Origin: an uncultured Lachnospiraceae bacterium
Lineage (GTDB): Bacteria; Bacillota; Clostridia; Lachnospirales; Lachnospiraceae
Assembly (NCBI GenBank): GCA_902777355.1
Contig: CACYTU010000032.1
Coordinates: 1-60,847, forward strand
Length of the DNA: 60,847 nucleotides
Direction: 5' to 3'
Shown here: in pieces, positions 1-8,550 of the stretch
Numbering within the stretch: the stretch's first letter is position 1
Layout: the number at the start of each line of letters is the position of its first letter
The notes under the pieces: model-generated
Told to the model about the DNA's origin: nothing
Database searches by the model: none
What the model saw: the letters and a program-made list of their open reading frames with translations, nothing else
Translations under genes and position numbers: made by a program

Positions 1-99
1 GCGCCGCTTGGTGCTGGTGCCGGTGATGCCTTCGTCGGTATATACCTGAACAAACTCCCAATCGTCCCGGCTCTTGATGTATTTGGTGTAGTAATCGAT
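1..99 (-). pseudogene. Serine recombinase fragment (N-terminal part, truncated)
   Basis: Reading the minus strand in one frame gives a peptide containing YYTKYIKSRDDW, then VYTDEGITGTSTKRR. This is typical of the catalytic N-terminal domain of large serine recombinases carried by integrative elements. The similarity stops at about position 99, where the minus-strand frame meets a stop and an unrelated plus-strand coding tail begins. The other end runs off the window at position 1, so the downstream part may continue outside. I infer the remains of an integrative element whose 5' part was deleted. Family recognition is good; the exact breakpoint is approximate. Confidence 0.6.
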
Positions 100-199
100 T
101 CACTGCGCGAGAGAACACTTCAAAGCCATCTCCAGCGGAAATGTTGTCTATGATGTTGTGGACAGTTATAAATCCTTGTTGGAAAAAGTGATGAAATAG
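98..199 (+). pseudogene. C-terminal tail of a type III-like restriction helicase subunit
   Basis: An open frame with no start reads from the junction near 98 to a TAG at 197-199. It gives a peptide with CAREHFKAIS followed by VVYDVVDSYKSLL. This resembles the extreme C-terminus of DEAD/DEAH-type restriction subunits (type III Res family), from memory of that family. The start and the helicase domain are absent, replaced by the recombinase fragment, so the gene is a remnant. It lies 33 bp before a nuclease-fold gene, which fits a decayed restriction locus. The assignment rests on only about 33 residues. Confidence 0.45.
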
Positions 200-232
200 C
201 AAAAAGATCGATGCAGAATCGGAGGTACATAC

Positions 233-697
233 ATGGGGATTTCATTTAGACATTCAGCTGGATTTAGGAAAAGAATGGAATACAATCTGGTCGGGAAAAT
301 GCTGATGGAAGGCCTCGACGTGTACCTCCCTTTAGTTGATGATCACGGAGTTGATTGTGTCATTAAGAAGGAAGACGGAACCTTTATTGAAGTTCAAATC
401 AAAGCCCGGTCTAATGAAGTGACGGAGGGTGATGCTGCTTTGTTTGCAGCAATTACGCATGAGCCGACAGAAAACTTCTATTTTGTTTTTTATTCTGAGA
501 GGCTTGAGATGATGTGGATTCTCTCATCAGAAGAGTTCCTTCAAGAGTGTGTCACAAACAAAAACGGAAAAAATAAAGGAAAGCGAAGTATCTGGTTCAA
601 CGGAAATAAAACGGATAAGGCAACCGGTGTGAAGAAGGAATACTGCAAAAAACAGTTTGAAAAATACATTGCCACCGACTTCTCTCGGTTCCACTGA
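233..697 (+). CDS. PD-(D/E)XK nuclease-fold protein (DUF4365-like)
   Basis: A 154-residue protein with a good ribosome site (CGGAGG) about 9 bp before the ATG. Around residues 38-58 it has GVD, then a beta-hairpin, then EVQIKAR. This is the D...QxK arrangement of the PD-(D/E)XK superfamily, with candidate metal and catalytic residues Asp41, Glu53/Gln55 and Lys57. No other domain is visible. Proteins of this kind accompany restriction systems and mobile elements; here it follows the tail of a restriction helicase and a recombinase fragment. The exact substrate is unknown. It could be a restriction-associated nuclease or an accessory subunit left behind when the main genes were lost. Confidence 0.6.
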   Translation: MGISFRHSAGFRKRMEYNLVGKMLMEGLDVYLPLVDDHGVDCVIKKEDGTFIEVQIKARSNEVTEGDAALFAAITHEPTENFYFVFYSERLEMMWILSSEEFLQECVTNKNGKNKGKRSIWFNGNKTDKATGVKKEYCKKQFEKYIATDFSRFH

Positions 698-827
698 ACT
701 ATTTAACGTTTCTATACCTTTTAACGATTACAGAAAGGGGTGTCGCTTTGAGTACCTCAACTGCCACGGCCTATAAATACAGCGTCGCAGGACACCTTTC
801 TTTCGGTGCGCCGTGCGCCAAAATTCG

Positions 828-861
828 AAAAAGCCCAGAAATCAAGCGGTTTCTGGGCTAA
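828..861 (-). terminator. Rho-independent terminator after the phosphatase genes
   Basis: A perfect 10-bp stem (AGCCCAGAAA / TTTCTGGGCT) with an 8-nt loop. On the minus strand it is followed by a T-rich stretch. It is placed to end transcription coming from the minus-strand phosphatase genes. Confidence 0.6.
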
Positions 862-940
862 TCGTACATATTGGCTTTGTATCAAAGATAACGTCTTGAT
901 AGACCTTGACAGTGGGATGACTGCAATACTGACAGATCAT
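842..940 (-). CDS. Possible 32-residue cysteine-containing small protein
   Basis: A short minus-strand frame starts ATG at 940 and ends TGA at 842. It has a CxxC pair (ICQYC) followed by HPTVKVYQD. It faintly recalls the small cysteine-rich KTR proteins of integrative elements, but is too short to be sure. An AGGAGG lies too far upstream, and the stop falls inside a terminator-like hairpin. It may be a gene remnant of the neighbouring element or chance. Confidence 0.2.
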   Translation of the reverse strand: MICQYCSHPTVKVYQDVIFDTKPICTISPETA

Positions 941-1136
941 ATCATCTTCTGATGTCTGTGTATATGCAAGGATTCCTCCTGAAAATAATAGCCGGATTCT
1001 TCATTGCTCCTGTTTTCAAGATATTTAGGCAAGGCTTCCCGGTAATTCAATTGCCGGGAAGCTGACTGAACAGGCACGGCTGTTATGTGCGATTGATGCC
1101 TGTCGGCTTTATCCTGCTCCCTGGCTGTCATTATTG

Positions 1137-1332
1137 GTGTTTTCATCATTTCCATTATCATTATTGCCGTTTTCGCCATTAGTGTTTTCGTTATTGCCGT
1201 TCTCGCCATTAGTGTTTTCGTTATTTCCGTCCTGGCCATTAGTGTTTTCGTTATTCCCGTCCTGGCCATTAGTGTTTTCGTTATTTCCGTTCTCGCCATT
1301 GGTGTTTTCGTTATTTCCGTTTTCATTATTGT
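1137..1332 (-). repeat. 30-bp in-frame tandem repeat coding the Asn-rich tail
   Basis: About five copies of a 30-bp unit code for GNNENTNGEN or GNNENTNGQD in the tail of the upstream-disrupted phosphatase. The unit is a multiple of three, so copy-number change would alter tail length without breaking the frame. The paralogue next door lacks this tail. Confidence 0.85.
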
Positions 1333-2010
1333 TATTTTCATTGTTGGAGGGATCGTTGGCAGAATTTTCATTTTTGGTGGTTTCGGAAACTTCAGAAGCA
1401 CGATCATAAGTGACTGCATCATCAGTCCGGGCTTTGGAAGGAGCTGCCAAATCTCTGGGAACAAAGCCAATATCGTAGTAAGTACCGCCTTCCGGATAGT
1501 TCATAGACAGATTCCTTTTGAGCGTATTGAGCTCAGCCGGTGACATCCCGCCTTTTTTCAGATAGAGTTCGGCGTAATAGCTCAAATTCAGCTTTCCCCA
1601 GCCTGTATTCTTGGGTTTACCTGTAATTCTGCTCATTATTTCATTGATGAGAGGAATCGACTTTTTGCGGGCCTGTTCATAGGTTAAACCGTCTCTGCTG
1701 ATATAGGACTGGGCATAATCTTTAAACATGTAAGTATACGAAGCACCCATCAAGCTTTCTATTAACAGTATCACAAATCCTGTGCGATCTCTGCCGACTT
1801 CACAATGAACCAGATAAGGTCCCTGCTTTCTGATTATGAACCGCATACACTCGACGATCTGTTTTCTGTAAACAGCCTCATTGTATTGTCCCTTCATGTT
1901 TGCAAGGTGGACATTACCTTTTGCGTACAGGGTCCTGTAGTAGTAGGTGGAAGCGATTTTATTTTTTACAAAATATGTGTTCAGCTTTTTATCAGAATCG
2001 GACAGATTCA

Positions 2011-2044
2011 ATACGGCAGATATGGCATACGGCAGATATGGCAT
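2011..2044. repeat. 16-bp tandem duplication causing a frameshift
   Basis: Two perfect adjacent copies of TACGGCAGATATGGCA (about 2.1 copies counting the flanking match). Sixteen is not a multiple of three, so the second copy shifts the phosphatase reading frame. Deleting one copy restores a 400-residue open frame. Confidence 0.95.
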
Positions 2045-2436
2045 TTTTCTTCGCGAGTTTGTTTGCGGAAAATGACCTTGAAGTTCCATTTGCCGGATGC
2101 TGGCTGCGGAACAAATTATAAGTACCGATTCTGCCGGCTTTGACATTGCGAAAGTTCCCGAAGTCGGCATCAGAAACAGAGGTGTTATTGATGTCTGTAA
2201 AAGACATGTCAACGGTTTCCTGATTTGAAAAATCATAAGTCTCCGCAGCCGGGCTTATGGTGCACTGAGAAAAAGTAATTGTCAGGGTCAGTAAGAGTGC
2301 AGATGTCTTTTTGAGAATGGATAACATCAGTTGACCTCCGATTCAGGGCAGGAGATAATCTCTCCGGGTTTTATTTTTCGCTGAATATCTATTTTTTCCG
2401 CTGAATTTTTACTGCTCTGTTTATTTTTCTGTAGAT

Positions 2437-3306
2437 TTATTTTTCCGTAGATTTATTTTTCTTTGTATTATCTTTTTCGGCAAGCTTTGAGGCACGATTA
2501 AAATCAGATGATCCTGCCGGGACTTTATTCGAACCCTTTAAATTTTTGGGAACACTGCGCAATTCCGCGTAATAGCTTAAATTTACTTTTCCCCAGTTTG
2601 TATTTTTGGGCTTTCCGGTAATATAATGAAATGTCTCGTTGAGACGCGGGACAGATATTTTGCGGGCTGCGGCATAGCTTTTTCCCTCCCGGTTCATAAA
2701 TGTCATTGCGTCATCATTGAGCATATAAGTATAGGTGGCGCCCATCAGACATTCTATCACCAGTATCTCAAATGCTGTGCGGTCCCGGCCGACTTCACAA
2801 TGGACCAGATAGGGACCCTTTCTTTTGCTGATAAACCTCATACATTCGACGGTCTTTTTCTGATAGGCAGCCGGTCTGAATATGCTGCAAATGTTTGCAG
2901 TATATACACTCCCTTTATCGTACAAGGACTTGTAGTAGTAAGTTGAGTCGATCTTATATTTTTGAAAATACGAATTCAGCCTTTTATCAGTATCCGAAAG
3001 GTTCAGGACAGTCCTTATAGCATTGACCTTTGCGAGTTTATTTGCATGGTAAGAACGGGTGGACCCGTTCGCGGGATGCTGGCTCCGGAACAGATTGAAT
3101 TCACCGATTTTTCCGGCTTTAACATTTCGAAAGTTTCCCCACTTGGCATCCGAAGCCAGACTTCCTGTATCACCTGTATTATTAACAGTTAGAGTGTTTT
3201 GCCTGGAAACATTGCTGCTCTTTGCGGGTGCGCTGACTATGTTCAGGGAAAAAACAATTGATAACGTCAGGATGAGGGCTGTAAATTTTTTGATCAGGGC
3301 TGACAT
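2437..3306 (-). CDS. Secreted tyrosine-type (cysteine) phosphatase, intact paralogue
   Basis: A 289-residue protein with a signal peptide (about residues 1-28, ending near SAPA). The conserved N-terminal block is WGNFRNVKAGKIGEFNLFRS. The catalytic P-loop HCEVGRDRT has nucleophile Cys170 and Arg176. The general acid is not certain. The fold family is the dual-specificity / tyrosine phosphatase-like group that includes bacterial inositol polyphosphatases. The tail is Lys/Ser-rich. It lies 109 bp upstream of its frameshifted paralogue on the same strand, so the pair probably arose by tandem duplication and may be co-transcribed. AACGGAGG sits 8 bp before the ATG. Export suggests action in the gut lumen or cell wall rather than in signalling. 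The substrate is unknown. Confidence 0.8.
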   Translation of the reverse strand: MSALIKKFTALILTLSIVFSLNIVSAPAKSSNVSRQNTLTVNNTGDTGSLASDAKWGNFRNVKAGKIGEFNLFRSQHPANGSTRSYHANKLAKVNAIRTVLNLSDTDKRLNSYFQKYKIDSTYYYKSLYDKGSVYTANICSIFRPAAYQKKTVECMRFISKRKGPYLVHCEVGRDRTAFEILVIECLMGATYTYMLNDDAMTFMNREGKSYAAARKISVPRLNETFHYITGKPKNTNWGKVNLSYYAELRSVPKNLKGSNKVPAGSSDFNRASKLAEKDNTKKNKSTEK

Positions 3307-3571
3307 TATTTGGACCTCCGTTCTGGTTTAATAACATATTTTAATGAAGATTATGAAGTGGCTGTCATATTGATCATGACTGAATATAAAGTGCAGATGA
3401 CGTGCAGAGGAAGTAATTTAAAAGGTGACTGAAAGATAACCGCATACATCTTTTACTGGAATTGTAACATAGGCAAAAGCAAACCCATAATATGAATTTA
3501 ACATAAATTATTATGGATTTAAACAGGGAAATGTATGGTAACAGACTGACCTGTGTATATAATGAAATAAT

Positions 3572-3671
3572 CAGTTTCCGGTGTGTCTGTGCAGATAACC
3601 TAATACACAGTTTCCGGTGTGTCTGTGCAGATAACCTAATACACAGTTTCAGGCTTGCCTGTGCAGATAAC
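3572..3671. repeat. 36-bp intergenic tandem repeat, about 2.8 copies
   Basis: Copies start at 3572, 3608 and 3644. The first two are identical and the third has diverged. The core reads GTGTGTCTGTGCAGATAACC. There are no spacers, so this is not a CRISPR array. The rest of the gap 3307-3764 (458 bp) is AT-rich and shows no gene I can support. Confidence 0.9.
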
Positions 3672-3764
3672 GAAAATATTCAGACAATTCGTGAGATCTC
3701 TGCTAACAAAATCCCCTATGTTTTATAGTGAGTCTTAAATACAGAAAGAACCGAGGTAATTAGA

Positions 3765-4487
3765 ATGGCAATTAAGATGGTGTTGTTTGATCTGGACGGT
3801 ACGCTCCTCCCCATGGATATGGATGTCTTTACCGGCGGCTATTTTAAGATGCTGGCTGCTAAAGCCGCCCCATACGGATATGAGCTTTCTTCTTTGGTCA
3901 AGGCAATATGGCACGGAACGGCAGCAATGGTCAAAAATGACGGAAGCTGTAAAAATGAGGATGCTTTCTGGAAGGATTTCTCATCCATCTATGGCAGTAA
4001 AGCTTTGAAGGACAAAGTGATCTTTGATGAATTTTATGCCAATGAGTTTGAGGAGGCGAAAAAATTCTGTGGATATAATCCCAGTGCAGCTGAAACGGTT
4101 CGCAGGATCCGGGAGGGCGGCCTGCGCGTGGCCCTCGCTACCAATCCGCTCTTTCCCTCGATCGCGACGGAGACCCGTATCCGCTGGACAGGACTGGAAC
4201 CGGATGAATTTGAGTTTTTCACCACTTATGAGAATATATGCTGGTGTAAGCCAAATCTTGATTACTACCGCGAAGTGCTTCGCAGAGCCGGTCTGCAGGG
4301 AGAAGAGTGCCTGATGGTCGGAAACGATGTCGGAGAGGATATGGTCGCTGAAAAGCTGGGTATGAAGGTCTTTTTGTTGACGGACTGCCTGATCAACAAG
4401 ACGGGAGAGGACATCAGCCGCTATCCACAAGGAAGCTTTGACCAACTGCAGGAATATCTGATGACTCTGACAGCAGGGGAAAAATAA
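3765..4487 (+). CDS. HAD-superfamily hydrolase
   Basis: A 240-residue cytosolic protein. Motif I is DLDGTLLPMD at residues 9-18, with nucleophile Asp9 and Asp11. Motif II lies near LRVALATNP, and motif III/IV includes WCKPNLDYY and MVGNDVGEDM, which binds magnesium. It has a helical alpha cap between motifs I and II, so it is a subfamily I type enzyme. Family members are phosphatases of small phosphorylated metabolites. Nothing in the sequence or its neighbours (repeats on both sides) fixes the substrate. ACCGAGGT precedes the ATG. Confidence 0.85.
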   Translation: MAIKMVLFDLDGTLLPMDMDVFTGGYFKMLAAKAAPYGYELSSLVKAIWHGTAAMVKNDGSCKNEDAFWKDFSSIYGSKALKDKVIFDEFYANEFEEAKKFCGYNPSAAETVRRIREGGLRVALATNPLFPSIATETRIRWTGLEPDEFEFFTTYENICWCKPNLDYYREVLRRAGLQGEECLMVGNDVGEDMVAEKLGMKVFLLTDCLINKTGEDISRYPQGSFDQLQEYLMTLTAGEK

Positions 4488-4546
4488 ATTCTGATATATT
4501 TCTTATATTGCTCTTATAGTCTCTCGTTTATATGGCTCTTTAATGT

Positions 4547-4743
4547 GATGATGTAAAGGTCAAAAGCCAGGAAAAGGCTCTGAGTCTCGTCAATATGCAC
4601 ATACAACCGCAGGACCATTGCGCAGCTCCGAAGGAGATGTTGCGTACCGCTGCCAGCGAGGATTGAGCGAGAGCGTGTCCAAGGTGTTTGTGCATATTGA
4701 CGAGACGGATTATCTTTAACCACCTTTTGACCCCGACATCATG
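4547..4743. repeat. 197-bp element with 55-bp terminal inverted repeats, MITE-like
   Basis: The arms 4547-4601 and 4689-4743 pair in three blocks: an inner perfect 18 bp (gtctcgtcaatatgcaca at 4584-4601 against its complement at 4689-4706), a central 9 bp (ggtcaaaag), and an outer block with GATGT. The blocks are separated by diverged stretches of equal length. The 87-bp interior has no open frame. The element sits in the 458-bp gap after the HAD gene. It could be a non-autonomous mobile element or a structured RNA; the sequence does not decide. I see no other gene in this gap. Confidence 0.7.
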
Positions 4744-4946
4744 TGATGGGATGACAAAAGGCTTTTATATTGATAAGATTAAAACAGCGGCAGGCGGACA
4801 TATATGAGGCAGGCGGCTTCGCAAACCAGTTGCGGCTCTAAACATTGGAACTGTGTACTCAGGTTATAATCACAAGTGAGCTGAATTAATCATCTTCAGT
4901 GATCCCGGAATAGAAAACGGTCACAAACCATATCAGGAGGGAAAAT

Positions 4947-7154
4947 ATGAAAAAACTCACTGCCATTTTATTAGCGGTCACTTTGATATTGGCACTTGCG
5001 GCATGTGGCTCTGCAACCGGGTCTTCTCAGGGTTCGACAGGTGCGAATCCTGATACTTCTGCTGCACAGGACAATGGAACCGGTATGGATTCCGGCACTG
5101 CATCATCAGGCGCACCCGCCTGGTCTGCGCAGGGAACGGAACAGGGAGAGGCTGGCGGACTCGGTATTGTTTCCACAGACGGAACAGGAAATGACGTGGA
5201 AACAGGTACAGATGTAACGGCAGCGGGAACAGAGAATGCTGCGCAGGCAGCCACGGACGCAATCGCAGTGGGAACAGAGAGTGCCGCGCAGGCGGCCACA
5301 GATGCAGCAGCATCCGGAACAGAGAGTGCCGCGCAGGCAGCTACGGACGCTTCGGCCTCCGGGACCTGGGATACCGCTGTTGCCGCAGAGAGTGCTATAT
5401 CGCCCGACAAGCTTCTGAGTGCAGTAAAGGGCAGCTATGATGAGCTGTTCACCGTAATCTGTGATCTGAAATATGATCAGCTCTGGCTTGACAGGTGCCA
5501 GGCTATCGTAGGAAAAGAGAAAGCACCTGAGTGCGTGGAGATGCTGAAGAACGCCTTCACGGGAACGATTTACGGAAAGGAAGCCGAGGAGGCTTATGAA
5601 GAAGATCCTGAGCAGGGGCGCTTCGACTCTTATTTTCATGAGGGTGTAAAACGTTTCGTCTTCGAGGGAAACAGGATAACAGGTCTGGACGAAGACGGAG
5701 AAGAAGTTTTTTCACATGAATACACATATCTTCAGGATTTTGATAATCCGGGGGAATTAATCGGGTATGTTTATGAAACTTCAGACAGGCATGCCGGCCA
5801 ATTCAAGTATTTCCTCCTGCCTGAGAACACGCCTGAGAAGGATTACCACATTGAGTTCAGGTATGGCAGTGATTTGGATGACCTGACAAAGCTGGATAAG
5901 GGTGATTATGCCTACTGGCTGGCAGCGGGCATTCCGGTTGATGCGGATGAGCAGTTGATCGAAAAAGTCATCCGGCTCTTTGCGGAGCAGCAGCTTATGA
6001 GTATGGCTCCGGAGGGGGGCACTATTGAGATTGGAACAGCCGGGGGACTGGCGCAATTTGCATTGAATGTTTCAGACGGTTCAAGAAACGGCTATGAGGA
6101 CACAACGATCAAGCTGACGGACGATATCGACTGCAGCGGGATCGAATGGACTCCTATCGGCCTGGCCGATCCGGATAATATGACGGATACAAGCCGCATG
6201 TTCAAAGGGACATTTAACGGTAAAGGCCACATCATTTCCAATATAACCTATACTTCCGGGGATCCGGTCTTAGGGGCCGGCGTGTTCGGAATGAACCTGG
6301 GAACCGTCAAGCATCTGACGGTGGAGAACGTGAATATAAGCTGCACAGACACCAATTCCATGGCGATCGGCGGTGTGGTCGGCTTCAACATGGACGGAGA
6401 TATTCACGACGTCATGCTGACCGGTGATAATATCATCACAGGATCAGCTGCGGTCGGAGGTATCGCCGGCGGCTCTACAGGAAAAATCCATGACTGCAAT
6501 GTGGACGGCACAAAGATCAATGTGACCGGGGACAATCAGTTTGCCGGCGACAGGATCATCCTGAGCGATATGGCCCAGTATGGCGGTCTGGTCATCGGCG
6601 AAGGTATAGGCGGGAGCCTTGAAAACTGCAACGCAAAAGGCACTGTGACCGCCGGCGGTAATGAACCGGCAGGCCTTGGCGGAATTGCCGGCAGCCTGAT
6701 AATGATGGATTCCGTCACCAACTGCACTGCTGACGTGACGATTACGACAGAAAAGGGCGGCCACGCGATCGGCGGTCTGTGCGGCTGTGCAGGTACACAT
6801 TCTGACGGCAAAATAGCTGAAGAGACAGAGGGAATCGTCAGTACACAATACCCCGCTATAATTGATAACTGCAATGTGGCCATAAAAATGGATGTCCCCG
6901 GGGCAACACATGTGGGCGGCCTCGTGGGAAGCGGTCTCTATTACTACGGCGAGGAAACTGCCTTTAAGATCTCAAATTGCTCTGTAAAGGGAGAAATCAA
7001 TGGGGCAGTGACACCCGGTGCCGTAACCGGACAGGCTGCCAGCAGTGTGATCGAGAGCTGTGTGACGGACGTCAGATTTGATGGAAAAGAACTGGAAGAA
7101 AAGACCGGCACGGCCAATAGCATGGTTGAGAGCACGGCGCAGGATGCAGAATAA
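4947..7154 (+). CDS. Large lipoprotein with Ala-rich repeats and GLUG-like beta-helix domain
   Basis: A 735-residue lipoprotein with an ideal lipobox (LALAAC) around residue 20 and an AGGAGG ribosome site. After the lipid anchor comes a Ser/Thr/Ala-rich linker holding three copies of a 15-residue repeat (GTESAAQAATDAAAS type). A middle region of unknown fold follows (about residues 150-350). The C-terminal half repeats short Gly-rich motifs such as GGVVGFNMDGDIHD and GGLVGSGLYYYG, resembling GLUG-type repeats of bacterial surface beta-helix proteins. It is probably surface-anchored and exposed; a role in binding is an inference. Nothing in the neighbourhood indicates a partner. Confidence 0.75.
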   Translation: MKKLTAILLAVTLILALAACGSATGSSQGSTGANPDTSAAQDNGTGMDSGTASSGAPAWSAQGTEQGEAGGLGIVSTDGTGNDVETGTDVTAAGTENAAQAATDAIAVGTESAAQAATDAAASGTESAAQAATDASASGTWDTAVAAESAISPDKLLSAVKGSYDELFTVICDLKYDQLWLDRCQAIVGKEKAPECVEMLKNAFTGTIYGKEAEEAYEEDPEQGRFDSYFHEGVKRFVFEGNRITGLDEDGEEVFSHEYTYLQDFDNPGELIGYVYETSDRHAGQFKYFLLPENTPEKDYHIEFRYGSDLDDLTKLDKGDYAYWLAAGIPVDADEQLIEKVIRLFAEQQLMSMAPEGGTIEIGTAGGLAQFALNVSDGSRNGYEDTTIKLTDDIDCSGIEWTPIGLADPDNMTDTSRMFKGTFNGKGHIISNITYTSGDPVLGAGVFGMNLGTVKHLTVENVNISCTDTNSMAIGGVVGFNMDGDIHDVMLTGDNIITGSAAVGGIAGGSTGKIHDCNVDGTKINVTGDNQFAGDRIILSDMAQYGGLVIGEGIGGSLENCNAKGTVTAGGNEPAGLGGIAGSLIMMDSVTNCTADVTITTEKGGHAIGGLCGCAGTHSDGKIAEETEGIVSTQYPAIIDNCNVAIKMDVPGATHVGGLVGSGLYYYGEETAFKISNCSVKGEINGAVTPGAVTGQAASSVIESCVTDVRFDGKELEEKTGTANSMVESTAQDAE

Positions 7155-7180
7155 TAAAACGATGCCGGAGAAGTGCATTT

Positions 7181-7338
7181 GAGCACAGAACCCGGCAGGG
7201 AGCAGAACCCGGCAGGGAACAGATTCCGGCAGGGAACAGAGCCCGGCAGGGACACAGAACCCGGCAGGGACACAGAACCCGGCAGGGAGCAGAACCCGGC
7301 AGAGAACAGAACCCGGCAGGGAACAGAGCCCGGCAGGG
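7181..7338. repeat. Intergenic 17-18-bp minisatellite, about nine copies
   Basis: Copies of a unit like aacccggcagggaacag follow one another between the lipoprotein stop and the hisC ribosome site. Unit length varies by one or two bases (acag against cacag), so it would not keep a reading frame. No stable terminator hairpin is visible apart from the repeats. Confidence 0.9.
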
Positions 7339-7377
7339 CCTAAATACAACAGATTGTAAACGAAAAGAGGAAAAAAC

Positions 7378-8463
7378 ATGTCCTGGGAAGAAAAAATCCG
7401 TAAGGTGGATCCTTATGTGGCAGGCGAGCAGCCCAAAGAAAAAAACATCATTAAATTGAATACAAATGAGTGCCCCTATCCCCCTGCTCCGGGCGTGGAG
7501 GAAGCAGTGCGCAAACTTGCGGAAGAAAGCAGCGCGTTTCGGCTGTACCCCGATATGGACGCGACACCCCTGGTCGAGGCTCTGGCCTCCAGGTATGGAG
7601 TAGATCCGGATCGGATTTTCGTGGGAGTAGGTTCTGATGATGTCCTGGCCCTGTGTTTCCTCACCTTTTTCTCCGCGGGAAGCGAAGAGGAGCCCCTTCT
7701 GTTCCCTGACATCACATATTCCTTCTACGATGTCTGGGCCAATCTCTACAGGATTCCTTTCCGCCAGATTCCCCTAAGGGAAGACTTTTCCATTAACCCG
7801 GATGATTATATACCGGCAGTGACCGGCCAAAAGAACTGCGGTATTATTTTCCCCAATCCCAATGCTCCTACGGGGCTTGAACTGGCTCAGGATCAAGTGG
7901 AGAAGATCATTGCCGGCAATCCCGACAGTATTGTGATCGTGGACGAGGCTTATGTGGATTTCGGCGCTCAGACAGCCCTTCCTCTTCTGGAAAAATATGA
8001 TAATCTCCTTGTCGTGCAGACATTTTCAAAATCCAGAGCCATGGCAGGTGCCCGCGTGGGATTTGCGATCGGCAGCAAAAAGCTGATCGGTTATCTCAAG
8101 GCTGTGAAGTTTTCTTTCAATTCCTATACCATGAACCTGCCCTCCATAAGGATCGGAACGGCGTCGGCCCTGGATGGTGAATGGTTCCGCGAGACGACCG
8201 GCAAAATCGCCGCTACGCGCGAGAGGTTTAAGGAGGAGATTAAAGATCTGGGCTTCATCTTCCCGGATTCTAAATCCAATTTCGTGTTCGCAAAACACCC
8301 CGATATGTCCGGGGCGGACCTGCAGGCAGCTCTTCGTGCCAGGAAGATTGTCGTGCGCCGCTTCAATAACCCCAAGATCTGTGACTATCTGCGTATCACG
8401 ATCGGAACAGATGAACAGATGGACAAGGTAGTGGAGGCGCTTAAAGAGATTCTTCAGACATGA
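7378..8463 (+). CDS. hisC: Histidinol-phosphate aminotransferase
   Basis: A 361-residue, PLP-dependent fold-type I aminotransferase. It transfers an amino group between glutamate and imidazole acetol phosphate in histidine synthesis. Visible marks are the N-terminal IKLNTNECPYPP, the central PNPNAPTG, the VDEAYVDFG block, and the PLP-lysine motif TFSKSRAMAGAR (Lys about 218), then a C-terminal Arg region RRFNNPKICDYLRITIG. Length is normal. No other his genes are nearby, so this is an isolated copy. Some HisC-like enzymes act on aromatic amino acids, which the sequence cannot exclude. AGAGG lies before the ATG. Confidence 0.9.
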   Translation: MSWEEKIRKVDPYVAGEQPKEKNIIKLNTNECPYPPAPGVEEAVRKLAEESSAFRLYPDMDATPLVEALASRYGVDPDRIFVGVGSDDVLALCFLTFFSAGSEEEPLLFPDITYSFYDVWANLYRIPFRQIPLREDFSINPDDYIPAVTGQKNCGIIFPNPNAPTGLELAQDQVEKIIAGNPDSIVIVDEAYVDFGAQTALPLLEKYDNLLVVQTFSKSRAMAGARVGFAIGSKKLIGYLKAVKFSFNSYTMNLPSIRIGTASALDGEWFRETTGKIAATRERFKEEIKDLGFIFPDSKSNFVFAKHPDMSGADLQAALRARKIVVRRFNNPKICDYLRITIGTDEQMDKVVEALKEILQT

Positions 8464-8471
8464 CATATTCA

Positions 8472-8500
8472 GGACTCGCTCGCGAGTCTTGCGCGATGAA
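8472..8500 (+). repeat. Dispersed palindromic repeat, family B, copy 1
   Basis: The sequence GACTCGCTCGCGAGTCTT is a palindrome (GACTCGC/GCGAGTC) followed by GCGCGATGAA. A second copy lies on the minus strand at 33485-33512 with two substitutions. It directly follows hisC. Confidence 0.7.
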
Positions 8501-8550
8501 GGATAAAAAGAAAAGGCAGAAATACAGACTATAAGGAAAAAGTCTGAATC

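Larger units (their letters stand above)
1109..2327 (-). pseudogene. Secreted tyrosine-type phosphatase, frameshifted by a 16-bp duplication
   Basis: Two overlapping minus-strand frames make one gene. The first starts at 2327 with a signal peptide (MLSILKKTSALLLTLTITF...) and runs to ...KKNAISAV. The second continues with LNLSDSDKKLN and carries the catalytic loop HCEVGRDRTGF (CX5R). The switch falls at a 16-bp tandem duplication (2011-2044). Removing one copy gives 1203 bp, exactly 401 codons, and joins the frames at the point where the intact paralogue at 2437-3306 reads NAIRTVLNLSD. The C-terminus is an Asn-rich 10-residue repeat (GNNENTNGxx). As sequenced, only a truncated secreted fragment could be made, unless the duplication reverts. 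The restored protein would be an exported cysteine phosphatase of unknown substrate (phosphotyrosine or inositol phosphate are possible). Confidence 0.85.

Noticed and set aside
937-1470. Minus-strand frame of 177 residues with TEITKTLMA repeats
   Set aside because: It is the shifted frame of the Asn-rich tail of the phosphatase; the repeat unit keeps all frames open.
3572-3671. Possible CRISPR array (36-bp unit)
   Set aside because: Copies are directly adjacent without spacers and there are no cas genes.
3513-3728. Open frame of 71 residues with repeated SFRxxCADN units
   Set aside because: The apparent protein repeat only reflects the 36-bp DNA repeat, which happens to be a multiple of three; there is no ribosome site and no recognisable family.
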